A DNA stretch of 25,678 nucleotides, taken from assembly GCA_934875675.1 (NCBI GenBank), contig CAKXIK010000040.1, positions 1 to 25,678 on the forward strand. The letters are read 5' to 3'. The notes under the pieces are model-generated. The model worked only from the letters and a program-made list of their open reading frames with translations, had not been told where the DNA came from and did no database searches. Each line of letters begins with the position of its first letter. The stretch's first letter is position 1. A program made the translations under genes and the position numbers. The stretch is from an uncultured bacterium (GTDB taxonomy: Bacteria > Bacillota > Clostridia > Oscillospirales > Acutalibacteraceae). Of this stretch, positions 15,619-25,678 are shown one piece after another.

Positions 15619-15663
15619 TGCATATTTCTCCTTTCTCAGAATATCGTGCAACTTGCTATTTTG

Positions 15664-15692
15664 AGTATACCATATTCTATTCCCGAAATGAA
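15664..15692 (-). promoter_or_regulatory. Promoter of the acetyltransferase-manA-pepC unit
   Basis: TATACT (15664-15669) is preceded by TGG as an extended -10. The -35 at 17 bases is weak (TTCATT, 15687-15692). The start would be near 15657, about 40 bases before the TTG start codon. Confidence 0.55.
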
Positions 15693-15726
15693 CCCGAAAA
15701 ATGTGAATATATTTGAAAACAAGCGC

Positions 15727-15758
15727 AAAAAAGAGCGCCGCTCTTTTCAAAGCGGCGC
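15727..15758 (-). terminator. Terminator of the PFOR gene
   Basis: GCGCCGCT pairs with AGCGGCGC around an eight-base loop (15735-15742 with 15751-15758), followed on the minus strand by TCTTTTTTG. It lies 34 bases past the PFOR stop. Confidence 0.9.
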
Positions 15759-15792
15759 CCGGTGCAAACTGAAAGCTCAGCTGCAAAAAATA

Positions 15793-19362
<3,570 letters not shown>

Positions 19363-19449
19363 GATGACTATAGTCCTCCTTTAATTAGGATCACAATTCA
19401 ACTTCGTGCATTCGGGCAGCAAAAAACTGCGCATTGCACGCCAACTGTA

Positions 19450-19478
19450 ATTTTATCATCTTTCCCGGCGGCTGTAAA
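19450..19478 (-). promoter_or_regulatory. Promoter of the PFOR gene
   Basis: TTTACA (19473-19478), 17 bases, and TAAAAT (19450-19455) preceded by TGA as an extended -10. The leader would be about 80 bases. Directly upstream of the -35, the plus strand reads GTAAACAAAAC then GTGAAACAAAAC (19488-19510), a tandem repeat of about 11-12 bases that could bind a regulator. Confidence 0.65.
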
Positions 19479-19677
19479 GAACATTCTGTAAACAAAACGT
19501 GAAACAAAACAAAAAAATATTACAATAAATATGTAAAAAATTTTGGCAAATAGAATTCAAAACCGAAAAACGGGCAAAATAGACTGATTTTGCCCTCAAA
19601 TTGGCTCCTGACCGAAATTTTCGGCGCAAAACGCCATCGCAGAGGGTGTGTCCGCGTGCAACGTGGGGTTGCTCGGT

Positions 19678-19706
19678 TTGACAAGTTTGAATCTTTCCTT
19701 TATCAT
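19678..19706 (+). promoter_or_regulatory. Promoter of the CNNM-family gene
   Basis: A perfect TTGACA (19678-19683), 17 bases, and TATCAT (19701-19706). The start would be near 19713, giving a leader of about 100 bases. Confidence 0.65.
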
Positions 19707-19812
19707 ATATAAAATAATGTATCATGTGGTAATTGCGCAAGGTGGTTTTGTCATAAACCCTTGCGAAATCAATGCCGCATAATTTTCGAAAATTGAAAGG
19801 AGACCACTTTCC

Positions 19813-21237
19813 ATGTCGCCTGAACCGGACGGCGCCCCTTTGCTTGCGCTCCTCAGAGGAGCATCCATACCAATGACCGCAGGAACTGAAACAAACGGTT
19901 CCAATGTGCTGATGCAAATTCTTGTTTTGCTCGTTTTGATTTTGCTTAATGCATTTTTTGCAGCATCTGAAATTGCGATCATTTCTCTCAACGACACAAA
20001 AATCAAAAAGATGGCTGAGGAGGGTCACAAGCCCGCCAAAAAATTGCTCAAGCTGACCAAAAACACGAGCAACTTTCTGGCAACGATTCAGGTGGGTGTC
20101 ACGCTCGCCGGATTTTTATCCTCTGCATCTGCCGCCCAGAGCTTTTCCGAACCGCTTGCACGCGCGCTTTCGGGCTTGCCTTTTTCTGCGGGAACGGTGC
20201 AGACGATTGCAACCGTGCTGGTAACCTTGATTTTGTCGTATTTTTCTTTGGTGCTCGGCGAATTGGTGCCGAAAAAAATTGCCATGCAGCGTGCAGAACA
20301 GCTTTCGTTTAAAGCGGTTGGCATCCTGCGTTTTGTGGCGACGGTTTTCAAGCCGTTTATCTGGTTTCTTTCTGTTTCCACCAATTTGGTGACCCGGATG
20401 TTCGGGTTTGACCCCAATGCCGGAGAGGAGACGGTAACAGAGGAAGAAATCCTGATGATGGTGGATGCTGGTGAGGAAAAGGGTGTCTTTGAGGAAACCA
20501 CCAAGGACATGATCTCCAATATTTTTGATTTTGATGACAGAACCGTCAGCGAGCTGATGACACATCGAACAGAGATGACCGCGGCGGAGGATACCGACAC
20601 GGTTTCTGATGTGGTCAAAACTGCATTGGAGGAGGGGTATTCCCGTATTCCGGTGTATCATGAGGATTTTGATGATATCCGGGGAATCCTTTATGTGAAG
20701 GATTTACTGCGATACGTTGGGAACCACAATGCCGAACAGGTAGCTCTCACGGATATTATGCGTCCGGCATATTTTGTGCCGGAAAGCAAAAAATGCAGCG
20801 AACTGTTCACCGAACTGACCGCAAAACGCCTTCAGATGGCGGTTGTATGCGATGAATACGGCGGCACGAGCGGTATTATTACAATGGAAGATCTGCTCGA
20901 GGCGATTGTCGGCAATATTCAGGATGAATATGATAATGAAGAGGAAGAAATTTCGCAGCTGAGCGAAAACTCCTTTACAGTGGACGGTGCCACCGCGCTG
21001 GATGAGATCTCAGATTTGGTTGGGGTTTCTCTTCCGGAAGGCGATTATGATACGATTGCCGGCTTCCTGATGGAGCAGCTCGGCCGCATCCCGCAGCCGG
21101 GGGAGCATCCCGTTGTAACATTTGAAAATATTACATTTACGGTGGAAGAAGTGGAAGATCGCCGCATTTCCGAAATTTTGATTGAAAAAACGCCGATTGT
21201 CCAGGAGTCTGATGACGAGGACGATGAGGACGAATAA
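19813..21237 (+). CDS. CNNM/CorC-type membrane protein with CBS pair
   Basis: The 474-residue protein has a DUF21/CNNM membrane domain (about 33-200, with the opening LILLNAFFAASEIAIISLN and a later LVLGELVPKKIA), a pair of CBS domains (about 235-345, with GYSRIPVYHED and DEYGGTSGIITMEDLLEAIVG), and a CorC_HlyC C-terminal domain (about 355-455). It ends in a very acidic tail of Asp and Glu. Relatives such as MpfA export or regulate Mg2+ and sit in the membrane with cytoplasmic CBS domains; older annotations call them hemolysins. Two starts are possible: ATG at 19813 with AAAGGAG ten bases upstream, and ATG at 19873 with AGAGGAG ten bases upstream, the second giving a more typical N-terminus. 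The gene is monocistronic. Confidence 0.92.
   Translation: MSPEPDGAPLLALLRGASIPMTAGTETNGSNVLMQILVLLVLILLNAFFAASEIAIISLNDTKIKKMAEEGHKPAKKLLKLTKNTSNFLATIQVGVTLAGFLSSASAAQSFSEPLARALSGLPFSAGTVQTIATVLVTLILSYFSLVLGELVPKKIAMQRAEQLSFKAVGILRFVATVFKPFIWFLSVSTNLVTRMFGFDPNAGEETVTEEEILMMVDAGEEKGVFEETTKDMISNIFDFDDRTVSELMTHRTEMTAAEDTDTVSDVVKTALEEGYSRIPVYHEDFDDIRGILYVKDLLRYVGNHNAEQVALTDIMRPAYFVPESKKCSELFTELTAKRLQMAVVCDEYGGTSGIITMEDLLEAIVGNIQDEYDNEEEEISQLSENSFTVDGATALDEISDLVGVSLPEGDYDTIAGFLMEQLGRIPQPGEHPVVTFENITFTVEEVEDRRISEILIEKTPIVQESDDEDDEDE
19848..19862 (+). promoter_or_regulatory. Hairpin covering the internal ribosome site of the CNNM gene
   Basis: GCTCCT-CAG-AGGAGC is a perfect six-base-pair stem (the wider sequence is a 15-base palindrome), and its right arm is the AGGAG that would serve the ATG at 19873. 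Folding would hide that site and favour the upstream start. Confidence 0.4.
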
Positions 21238-21243
21238 GTTTTA

Positions 21244-21307
21244 GGCACACCAATACGGATGTGTGCCAAGGACTCCTCCCTTGCAATTTTGCAGGAGGAG
21301 TTTTTTT
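21244..21307 (+). terminator. Terminator of the CNNM-family gene
   Basis: Two hairpins follow the stop. The first is GGCACAC/GTGTGCC (21244-21250 with 21261-21267). The second is ACTCCTCC/GGAGGAGT (21272-21279 with 21294-21301), followed by seven T. The second is a standard rho-independent terminator. Confidence 0.9.
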
Positions 21308-21323
21308 GTTGTCTTTCTAACTG

Positions 21324-21339
21324 AAAAACAGCTGTTTTT
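21324..21339. promoter_or_regulatory. 16-base palindrome AAAAACAG/CTGTTTTT, possible operator
   Basis: The sequence is a perfect palindrome lying after the CNNM terminator and about 85 bases upstream of the candidate exporter promoter. It could be a repressor site or a back-up terminator (seven T follow the CTG). Function is not determined. Confidence 0.35.
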
Positions 21340-21424
21340 TTGGTGGGAGAGAGGGCAAAAAAACGAAGGTTTTCTATAAAATACAAATGATTTAAAAATG
21401 CTGAAAAAACTTGCCGTAAAAGCA

Positions 21425-21453
21425 TTGAAAACAAAGGAAGAGTGTGGTATCCT
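21425..21453 (+). promoter_or_regulatory. Candidate promoter of the ABC exporter operon
   Basis: TTGAAA (21425-21430), 17 bases ending in TGG (extended -10), and TATCCT (21448-21453). The -10 is imperfect, and the start near 21460 would cut into the left arm of the inverted repeat, so this assignment competes with a leader-RNA reading of that repeat. Confidence 0.35.
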
Positions 21454-21532
21454 CTGTGTATTTCAGATGGCGAAGGGAGGCGCGTCCGGTGTAGAAGCCT
21501 GCGGCGTTTGGCTGCAACCACAAATACACAGA
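21453..21532 (+). promoter_or_regulatory. Long-range stem enclosing a GC-rich leader element
   Basis: TCTGTGTATTT (21453-21463) is perfectly complementary to AAATACACAGA (21522-21532), an 11-bp stem enclosing 58 bases. The enclosed part can form further short helices, for example AGCC/GGCT. The overall shape resembles a multi-helix cis-regulatory RNA. I do not recognise it as any known riboswitch class. Confidence 0.4.
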
Positions 21533-21561
21533 AAGAAGAAAGACGAGAGGGACGTTGCCGG

Positions 21562-21591
21562 ATGAAACGGCGATGTCAACGGAAGAGGTGA
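21562..21591 (+). CDS. Possible nine-residue basic leader peptide
   Basis: ATG at 21562 opens a frame encoding MKRRCQRKR, six of nine residues basic. GAGAGGG lies about ten bases upstream. Its TGA stop is embedded in the AGGTGA ribosome site of the exporter gene nine bases before that ATG, so translation of the peptide would bear directly on exporter initiation. Its own ATG overlaps, as ATGA, the stop of a 32-codon frame that begins at 21467. The start codon lies in the loop of a TTGCCG/CGGCGA hairpin. Real translation is not shown, and chance is possible at this size. Confidence 0.3.
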   Translation: MKRRCQRKR

Positions 21592-21600
21592 TTTTCCCTC

Positions 21601-23346
21601 ATGCAACGAATCAAATGGGTCTGGGCAAACATGACCGGTCACAAATGGCAGCTGTATCTTGGGTATTTTTTTGCAATTGTTTTTCCCGCAACACAGCTCA
21701 TCAATCCGCAGATTTCATCGGTTTTGATTGACCGCGGTTTGGAGGGCGGCGAAACGGAACTGATTGTTCCGTTGGTGCTGATTATGTGCATTGTCACATT
21801 TGTGCGGTGCATCATCGGCTACTTCATGATTGTTCTGTGCGATTATGCAAGCCAGGGCGTTGTATTCAACCTTCGCACCCGGTTTTATCGCAGCCTGCAA
21901 AGAAAGGATATGAAGTTTTACGACAATTACCGCACCGGCGACCTGATGACTGCGCTGACCAGCGATGTGGATATGGTGCGGCACAACATTTCATATGTTT
22001 GGAGGCAGATGATCCGCGGACCAATCCTGTTTTTGGTCACGATTATCTACTTTTTCACCATCAGCTGGAAGTATACGCTTGCGCTGCTGGTTGTTGCGCC
22101 GTTTATTGTGATGATTCTGCGCAACTATTCTAAAAAAGTGCGGCCGATTTATATCGAACTGCGTGAAAAGCTTTCCCGGCTCAGCACCAATGCGCAGGAA
22201 AATATTGATGGTAATAAGGTTGTCAAAGCGTTTGCAAATGAATCGTTCGAAATCAGTCAGTTCTGCAGCAAAAACAGCGATTATGTCAGCCAGAACCTGA
22301 CCGCCGTCAATGCATGGCTCAAGGTGTATCCCTATGTGGAGAGCCTTTCGCAGTCCATGACGGTGACCAGTTTGCTTGCGGGCGGACTGCTGATGATGAG
22401 AGGGGAAATGAGTGCGGGTCAGTTTTGGGCGTGCAACTCCATGATCTGGGCAATTTCTGATCCGCTTCGGGAGCTGGGCGCGCTGCTCAACGACTTTCAG
22501 CGCTTTGTGGCTTCCTCTGACCGACTGATTTCCATTCAGAATTATCGTTCCTCGATTCGCAATCCCGAAAAGGCGGAAACGGTGCCGGAGGGAAAACGAA
22601 TGCAGGGCAAGGTGGAATTTCGCGATGTTACCTTCCGCTTTGGCAAGGTGACAGTGATGGAAAATGTCAGTTTTGTCGCCAAGCCGGGAGAGACCGTTGC
22701 CATTATGGGTGAAACGGGAACCGGAAAAACGACTATTACAAATCTGATCTCGCGTTTTTACGATGTCAAAGGCGGTGCCGTGCTGGTTGATGGCGTAGAT
22801 GTGCGCAAATGGGATTTGAATACGCTGCGTTCGAATATTGGTATGGCAACACAGGACGTGTTCCTGTTCTCCGATACCATCGACGGCAATATTGCTTACG
22901 GAGATCCTGATATGCCGGAAGAAGAGGTACATGATTTTGCGCGTCGTGCCGCTGCAGCAGAATTTATTGAAAAAATGCCGGACGGCTACGAAACGATCAT
23001 CGGTGAACGCGGCATGGGGCTTTCCGGCGGACAAAAGCAGCGGATTGCGCTTGCGCGTGCGCTTGCGCTCAAACCATCCATTCTGATTTTGGATGATACC
23101 ACTTCCGCGGTGGATATGGAAACTGAAAAATACATCCAGCAGCAGCTTGCAACGCTGCCGTTTGTCTGTACCAAATTTATCATAGCACAGCGAATTTCCT
23201 CGGTACGCCATGCCGATCAGATTTTAATTCTGCATGACGGCAAAATTGCGGAACAGGGAACGCATGAGGAGCTGCTTGCAAAACGCGGCTATTATTATGA
23301 AATCTACCGCATTCAGCAGGGTATGCAGAAGGGGGTGGATGCCTGA
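21601..23346 (+). CDS. ABC exporter half-transporter, degenerate-site subunit
   Basis: The 581-residue protein has a six-helix exporter domain (about 15-310) and a nucleotide-binding domain (about 335-575). Walker A is GETGTGKTT (370-378), the signature LSGGQKQR (about 474-481), and Walker B ends LDDTTSAVD, with Asp499 where the catalytic Glu normally stands. That Glu-to-Asp change marks the non-hydrolytic half of heterodimeric exporters such as BmrC of BmrCD and TM287 of TM287/288. It works with the next gene, which overlaps it by one base (TGATG). The ribosome site is AGGTGA nine bases upstream. The substrate is unknown; relatives move drugs, lipids or peptides. A long leader suggests post-transcriptional control. 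Confidence 0.95.
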   Translation: MQRIKWVWANMTGHKWQLYLGYFFAIVFPATQLINPQISSVLIDRGLEGGETELIVPLVLIMCIVTFVRCIIGYFMIVLCDYASQGVVFNLRTRFYRSLQRKDMKFYDNYRTGDLMTALTSDVDMVRHNISYVWRQMIRGPILFLVTIIYFFTISWKYTLALLVVAPFIVMILRNYSKKVRPIYIELREKLSRLSTNAQENIDGNKVVKAFANESFEISQFCSKNSDYVSQNLTAVNAWLKVYPYVESLSQSMTVTSLLAGGLLMMRGEMSAGQFWACNSMIWAISDPLRELGALLNDFQRFVASSDRLISIQNYRSSIRNPEKAETVPEGKRMQGKVEFRDVTFRFGKVTVMENVSFVAKPGETVAIMGETGTGKTTITNLISRFYDVKGGAVLVDGVDVRKWDLNTLRSNIGMATQDVFLFSDTIDGNIAYGDPDMPEEEVHDFARRAAAAEFIEKMPDGYETIIGERGMGLSGGQKQRIALARALALKPSILILDDTTSAVDMETEKYIQQQLATLPFVCTKFIIAQRISSVRHADQILILHDGKIAEQGTHEELLAKRGYYYEIYRIQQGMQKGVDA

Positions 23347-25121
23347 TGGCACGCAATAAATACGATATTGATGAAACACTGGAGACCCCGTTTAATTTCG
23401 GGCATTTCCGACGCAGCCTCAAGTACGTCAAAAAGCATGCACGCACCATGATTATCGCGCTGATTCTCAGTGCGGTCGGTGTGTTGTTCTCTCTGCTGAC
23501 ACCGCTGATCGTTCAGTACGCGCTGGATGTTTCCATTCCGGCAAAGAATGTGACGCAGCTGATTCTGCTTTGCCTGGCGCTTGCCGCGTGTATTGTGGTC
23601 AATATTCTTCTGGTGAAAAAACGCTCCGAGATGATGGCACGTGTCGGTCAGGAAATTATTTACGATATCCGCATCGACTTATTTACACATTTGCAGAAAC
23701 TGCCGTTTTCTTATTATGACGATCGCCCGCACGGCAAAATTCTTGTTCGCGTGGTGCAGTACGTGAACAATGTTTCGGATATGCTTTCCAATGGTATTAT
23801 CAATTTTATTCTGGAAATCTTCAACCTGCTGTTTATTACGGTGTTTATGCTGGCAACACACCTGACGCTTGGTCTGGTGATTCTGGCGGGTTTACCGGTG
23901 CTTGCAGCGGTGTTCTTTTCCATCAAACCGGCGCAGCGAAAGGCGTGGCAGCAGGTTTCCAACAAGAATTCCAACCTGAATGCCTATCTGCAGGAAAGCA
24001 TCAACGGTATGCGTGTTACGCAGATTTTTACGCGTGAGGACGTGAACTACACCATCTTTGAGCGTCTTGCCAAAAATGCGCGCAAGTCATGGATGAAGGC
24101 GGTCTATATTTCAAATCTGATGTGGGTCAGCGTGGACAACATCTCGCAGATCGTTACCAGCCTGCTTTATGTGGTGGGCGTGCTTGTCTGTCAGCCCGCA
24201 ATCTCGTTTGGTACCCTGTATGCAATGAGCAACTATTCCAGCCGATTCTGGCAGCCGATTGCCAGCCTTGCAAACATCTACAACAACTTCATGAACACCA
24301 TCGCTTATCTGGAACGTATTTTTGAAACAATGGACGAACCAGTTGTTATTGATGATGCTCCCGACGCAGAAGTCCTGCCGGAAATTCGTGGTGAGGTGGA
24401 GTTCCGGGACGTGACGTTTGGCTATGAACCGGGCAAGGAGATTTTGAAAAATCTCAGCTTCAAAATTGAACCCGGGCAGAGCGTTGCTCTTGTGGGACCC
24501 ACAGGAGCGGGAAAGAGCACCATCGTCAACCTGATCTCCCGGTTTTATGATGTGCAGGGCGGTGCGGTGCTGGTGGATGGATTTGACGTTTCCAAGGTTA
24601 CCATGCAGTCGCTGCGCAGTCAGATGGGCATTATGCTTCAGGACAGCTTTATTTTTTCCGGTACCATTGCCGATAACGTTCGCTATGGCCGTCTGGATGC
24701 AACGCTGCCTGAAATTGAATCGGCATGTCATGTGGTTCATGCAGACGAGTTCATCAACGACATGAAGGAAGGCTATGACACGGAGGTCAAGGAGCGCGGC
24801 GGACGGCTTTCCCAGGGACAAAAACAGCTTCTCGCCTTTGCCCGCACGATCATTTCCGCACCGAAGATTCTGATACTCGATGAGGCGACGTCTGCAATTG
24901 ATACCAAAACCGAGCAATATGTGCAGGAGGGAATTGCTCATCTGCTCAAAGGGCGCACCAGCTTTATTATTGCGCACCGGCTTTCCACCATCCGCGATTG
25001 CGATAAGATTATGTATGTGTCCAATCAGACCATTACAGAATATGGAACGCACGACGAGCTGATGGCAAAAAAGGGCGATTACTATAAGCTTTACACTGCT
25101 CAGATTGCCGAAGCGGACTGA
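23346..25121 (+). CDS. ABC exporter half-transporter, catalytic subunit
   Basis: The 591-residue partner has a six-helix exporter domain (about 30-325) and a nucleotide-binding domain (about 348-590). Walker A is GPTGAGKST (384-392). Walker B is ILILDEATSAID with the catalytic Glu513 intact, followed by a switch His in IIAHRLST. The signature is LSQGQ (488-492) instead of LSGGQ. In a head-to-tail dimer this altered signature faces the altered Walker B of the other subunit, so one ATP site is degenerate and the other canonical, as in known heterodimeric exporters. It is coupled to the first gene by TGATG and followed by a strong terminator. Confidence 0.95.
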   Translation: MARNKYDIDETLETPFNFGHFRRSLKYVKKHARTMIIALILSAVGVLFSLLTPLIVQYALDVSIPAKNVTQLILLCLALAACIVVNILLVKKRSEMMARVGQEIIYDIRIDLFTHLQKLPFSYYDDRPHGKILVRVVQYVNNVSDMLSNGIINFILEIFNLLFITVFMLATHLTLGLVILAGLPVLAAVFFSIKPAQRKAWQQVSNKNSNLNAYLQESINGMRVTQIFTREDVNYTIFERLAKNARKSWMKAVYISNLMWVSVDNISQIVTSLLYVVGVLVCQPAISFGTLYAMSNYSSRFWQPIASLANIYNNFMNTIAYLERIFETMDEPVVIDDAPDAEVLPEIRGEVEFRDVTFGYEPGKEILKNLSFKIEPGQSVALVGPTGAGKSTIVNLISRFYDVQGGAVLVDGFDVSKVTMQSLRSQMGIMLQDSFIFSGTIADNVRYGRLDATLPEIESACHVVHADEFINDMKEGYDTEVKERGGRLSQGQKQLLAFARTIISAPKILILDEATSAIDTKTEQYVQEGIAHLLKGRTSFIIAHRLSTIRDCDKIMYVSNQTITEYGTHDELMAKKGDYYKLYTAQIAEAD

Positions 25122-25153
25122 TTCGGTAAAACTTTTTCTCAATAATCTGTTTT

Positions 25154-25194
25154 ACACCTGCAGGGATTCGAAAGATTTCCTGCAGGTGTTTTTT
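25154..25194 (+). terminator. Terminator of the ABC exporter operon
   Basis: ACACCTGCAGG pairs perfectly with CCTGCAGGTGT (25154-25164 with 25179-25189), an 11-bp stem, followed by six T. Confidence 0.93.
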
Positions 25195-25254
25195 GAAACA
25201 GGATTTGCCATCTCAAGTTGAAAAAATAAACTTATCTATATGAAAATTACGGAT

Positions 25255-25272
25255 ATCACAGCGTCCTGTGAT
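25255..25272. promoter_or_regulatory. Small palindrome upstream of the right-edge ORF
   Basis: ATCACAG-cgtc-CTGTGAT is a seven-base-pair perfect dyad about 30 bases before the small ORF. It may be an operator or a leader hairpin. No convincing promoter could be fixed around it. Confidence 0.3.
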
Positions 25273-25303
25273 GCAACAGAATAGACATAGGGGAGAGATA
25301 TGA

Positions 25304-25423
25304 ATGTTTATCAATTTAAAGAAGTACTCCAATCTGTTTATTGTTTTGGTTGTTCTGCTGTTTTTTGGCGCGCTTATATTTTATGGTGTTTTGCAGTCAA
25401 ACTTTTTGCTGGATATCAAATGA
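25304..25423 (+). CDS. Very small membrane protein, perhaps a broken two-helix gene
   Basis: ATG at 25304, with GGGGAG eight bases upstream, opens a 39-residue frame: a short basic N-terminus (MFINLKKYSN), one strongly hydrophobic helix (about 11-32) and a TGA stop. The same frame continues after the TGA for 41 more codons with a second hydrophobic helix, LLVLVYLFATPIICVILAEM, then a basic segment, and only stops inside the downstream hairpin. This pattern fits either a genuine 39-residue protein or a two-helix gene broken by a nonsense mutation. A 71-codon frame from 25300 overlaps it but has an odd Cys/Phe/Trp-rich composition and is less likely. No family is assigned. Confidence 0.45.
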   Translation: MFINLKKYSNLFIVLVVLLFFGALIFYGVLQSNFLLDIK

Positions 25424-25524
25424 ATTTACAAGCTCCTGGTTTTAGTATATCTTTTTGCAACGCCGATTATTTGCGTTATTCTTGCGGAAATGCTGCGAAA
25501 AATCTCAAAAACTAATCACGTAAC

Positions 25525-25575
25525 AAACAGCCGCCCGGCAAAGGCTTGAAGAAAACCTTTGCCGGGCGGCTGTTT
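25525..25575. terminator. 20-bp perfect hairpin, possible bidirectional terminator
   Basis: Arms 25525-25544 and 25556-25575 are perfectly complementary, with AAACAGCC at the base and GGCAAAGG next to an 11-base loop. On each strand it is followed by only a short T-rich stretch (TTT from the stem itself). It lies between the small plus-strand ORF and a possible minus-strand gene, as a shared convergent terminator would. Confidence 0.65.
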
Positions 25576-25596
25576 CACTATCAATCGAATTATTTT

Positions 25597-25678
25597 TTAA
25601 GTGAAAATTGCAATAACAAACTGAACACTCTGAAAGATAAAGGTACACATTAGCGCAGGGCATAGATGCAATCGAGAT
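25597..25678 (-). CDS. Possible C-terminal end of a gene running off the right edge
   Basis: On the minus strand a frame is open from the window edge for 26 codons, ending ALMCTFIFQSVQFVIAIFT and a TAA at 25597. It is hydrophobic, as the last helix of a membrane protein would be, and the strong hairpin lies just past the stop. So short an open frame can occur by chance. Confidence 0.3.
   Translation of the reverse strand, partial: SRLHLCPALMCTFIFQSVQFVIAIFT

Larger units (their letters stand above)
19363..19812. other. Divergent intergenic region with several dyads
   Basis: This 450-base stretch separates PFOR (minus) from the CNNM gene (plus) and holds both promoters. Between the two -35 elements lie an AT-rich block (about 19501-19560), a nine-base-pair hairpin GGGCAAAAT/ATTTTGCCC (19572-19580 with 19587-19595) and the palindrome CCGAAA-T-TTTCGG (19612-19624). 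Neither dyad has the T-run of a terminator. No open frame with a ribosome site is seen between the divergent start codons. Confidence 0.55.
21238..21600 (+). other. Intergenic region and leader of the ABC exporter operon
   Basis: These 363 bases hold the CNNM terminator, a 16-base palindrome (21324-21339), an imperfect hairpin AATGCT/AGCATT (near 21397-21426), a candidate promoter, an 11-bp long-range inverted repeat and one or two small ORFs. There is no full-length gene. Confidence 0.6.

Noticed and set aside
19456..20028. A 190-codon minus-strand frame in the divergent intergenic region
   Set aside because: It overlaps the start of the CNNM gene and the PFOR promoter, with a Cys/Phe/Asn-rich composition typical of non-coding AT-rich DNA.
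21045..21521. A 158-codon minus-strand frame covering the end of the CNNM gene and the exporter leader
   Set aside because: The Ser-run in it is the antisense of the acidic Asp/Glu tail of the CNNM protein. There is no ribosome site or family match.
21453..21532. Assignment of the exporter leader to a named riboswitch class
   Set aside because: I compared it by eye with the core motifs I know for guanidine, ZTP, fluoride, cyclic-di-GMP, TPP and cobalamin RNAs and saw no match, so it is left unnamed.
21991..25142. Long minus-strand frames of 406 and 343 codons under the ABC exporter genes
   Set aside because: Both lie antisense to well-supported transporter genes, are rich in His, Arg and Asn, and show no known domain or ribosome site.
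25300..25515. A 71-codon frame starting at 25300 as the real right-edge gene
   Set aside because: Its composition is odd (many Cys, Phe and Trp), and the overlapping frame from 25304 has better ribosome spacing and an obvious membrane helix.

Overview
The window looks like chromosomal DNA of an anaerobic, fermentative Clostridia-type Bacillota. The evidence is a six-gene Rnf complex in the clostridial order C-D-G-E-A-B, a single-chain pyruvate:ferredoxin oxidoreductase (PFOR), a Bce-type ABC transporter, tandem DegV proteins, strong AAAGGA/AGGAGG ribosome sites and compact rho-independent terminators. Base composition is intermediate through the core and clearly AT-rich in the first 900 bases. 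An assignment near the Oscillospirales would be only a guess. No tRNA, CRISPR array, phage module or complete insertion sequence was seen.

Layout. Positions 1-900 (minus) hold a small lipoprotein gene and, upstream of it, the last third of a matrixin-type metalloprotease behind a near-consensus promoter. Positions 960-3785 (minus) carry a BceAB-like ABC transporter with no two-component system beside it. Positions 3838-9142 (minus) are the rnfCDGEAB operon with promoter, structured leader, possible upstream Rex box and terminator. Positions 9332-9570 (minus) are a stand-alone 5S rRNA gene with its own promoter and terminator. Positions 9659-10644 (minus) encode a MerR-family regulator with four membrane helices, behind a promoter with the 19-bp spacer typical of MerR targets. 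Positions 10675-12644 (minus) are two tandem degV genes of equal length. Positions 12636-15692 (minus) look like a GNAT acetyltransferase - manA - pepC transcription unit. Positions 15727-19478 (minus) are PFOR. A 450-bp divergent intergenic region follows. Positions 19678-21307 (plus) encode a CNNM/CorC-type membrane protein. Positions 21324-25194 (plus) encode a heterodimeric ABC exporter behind a long structured leader with small ORFs. The right edge holds a very small membrane ORF, a 20-bp perfect hairpin and perhaps the tail of a minus-strand gene.

How the parts fit. PFOR oxidises pyruvate to acetyl-CoA and reduces ferredoxin. Rnf oxidises that ferredoxin, reduces NAD+ and exports Na+ or H+. 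The two units therefore link fermentation to ion-gradient energy and redox balance. The remaining genes are housekeeping (ManA, PepC, DegV, CNNM) or stress and export functions (Bce-type transporter, ABC exporter, MerR).

No wholly new multi-gene system is evident. The best leads are the leader upstream of the ABC exporter, the membrane-anchored MerR, the autonomous 5S gene, the possible Rex control of rnf, the Cys-rich RnfE tail and the truncated matrixin unit.
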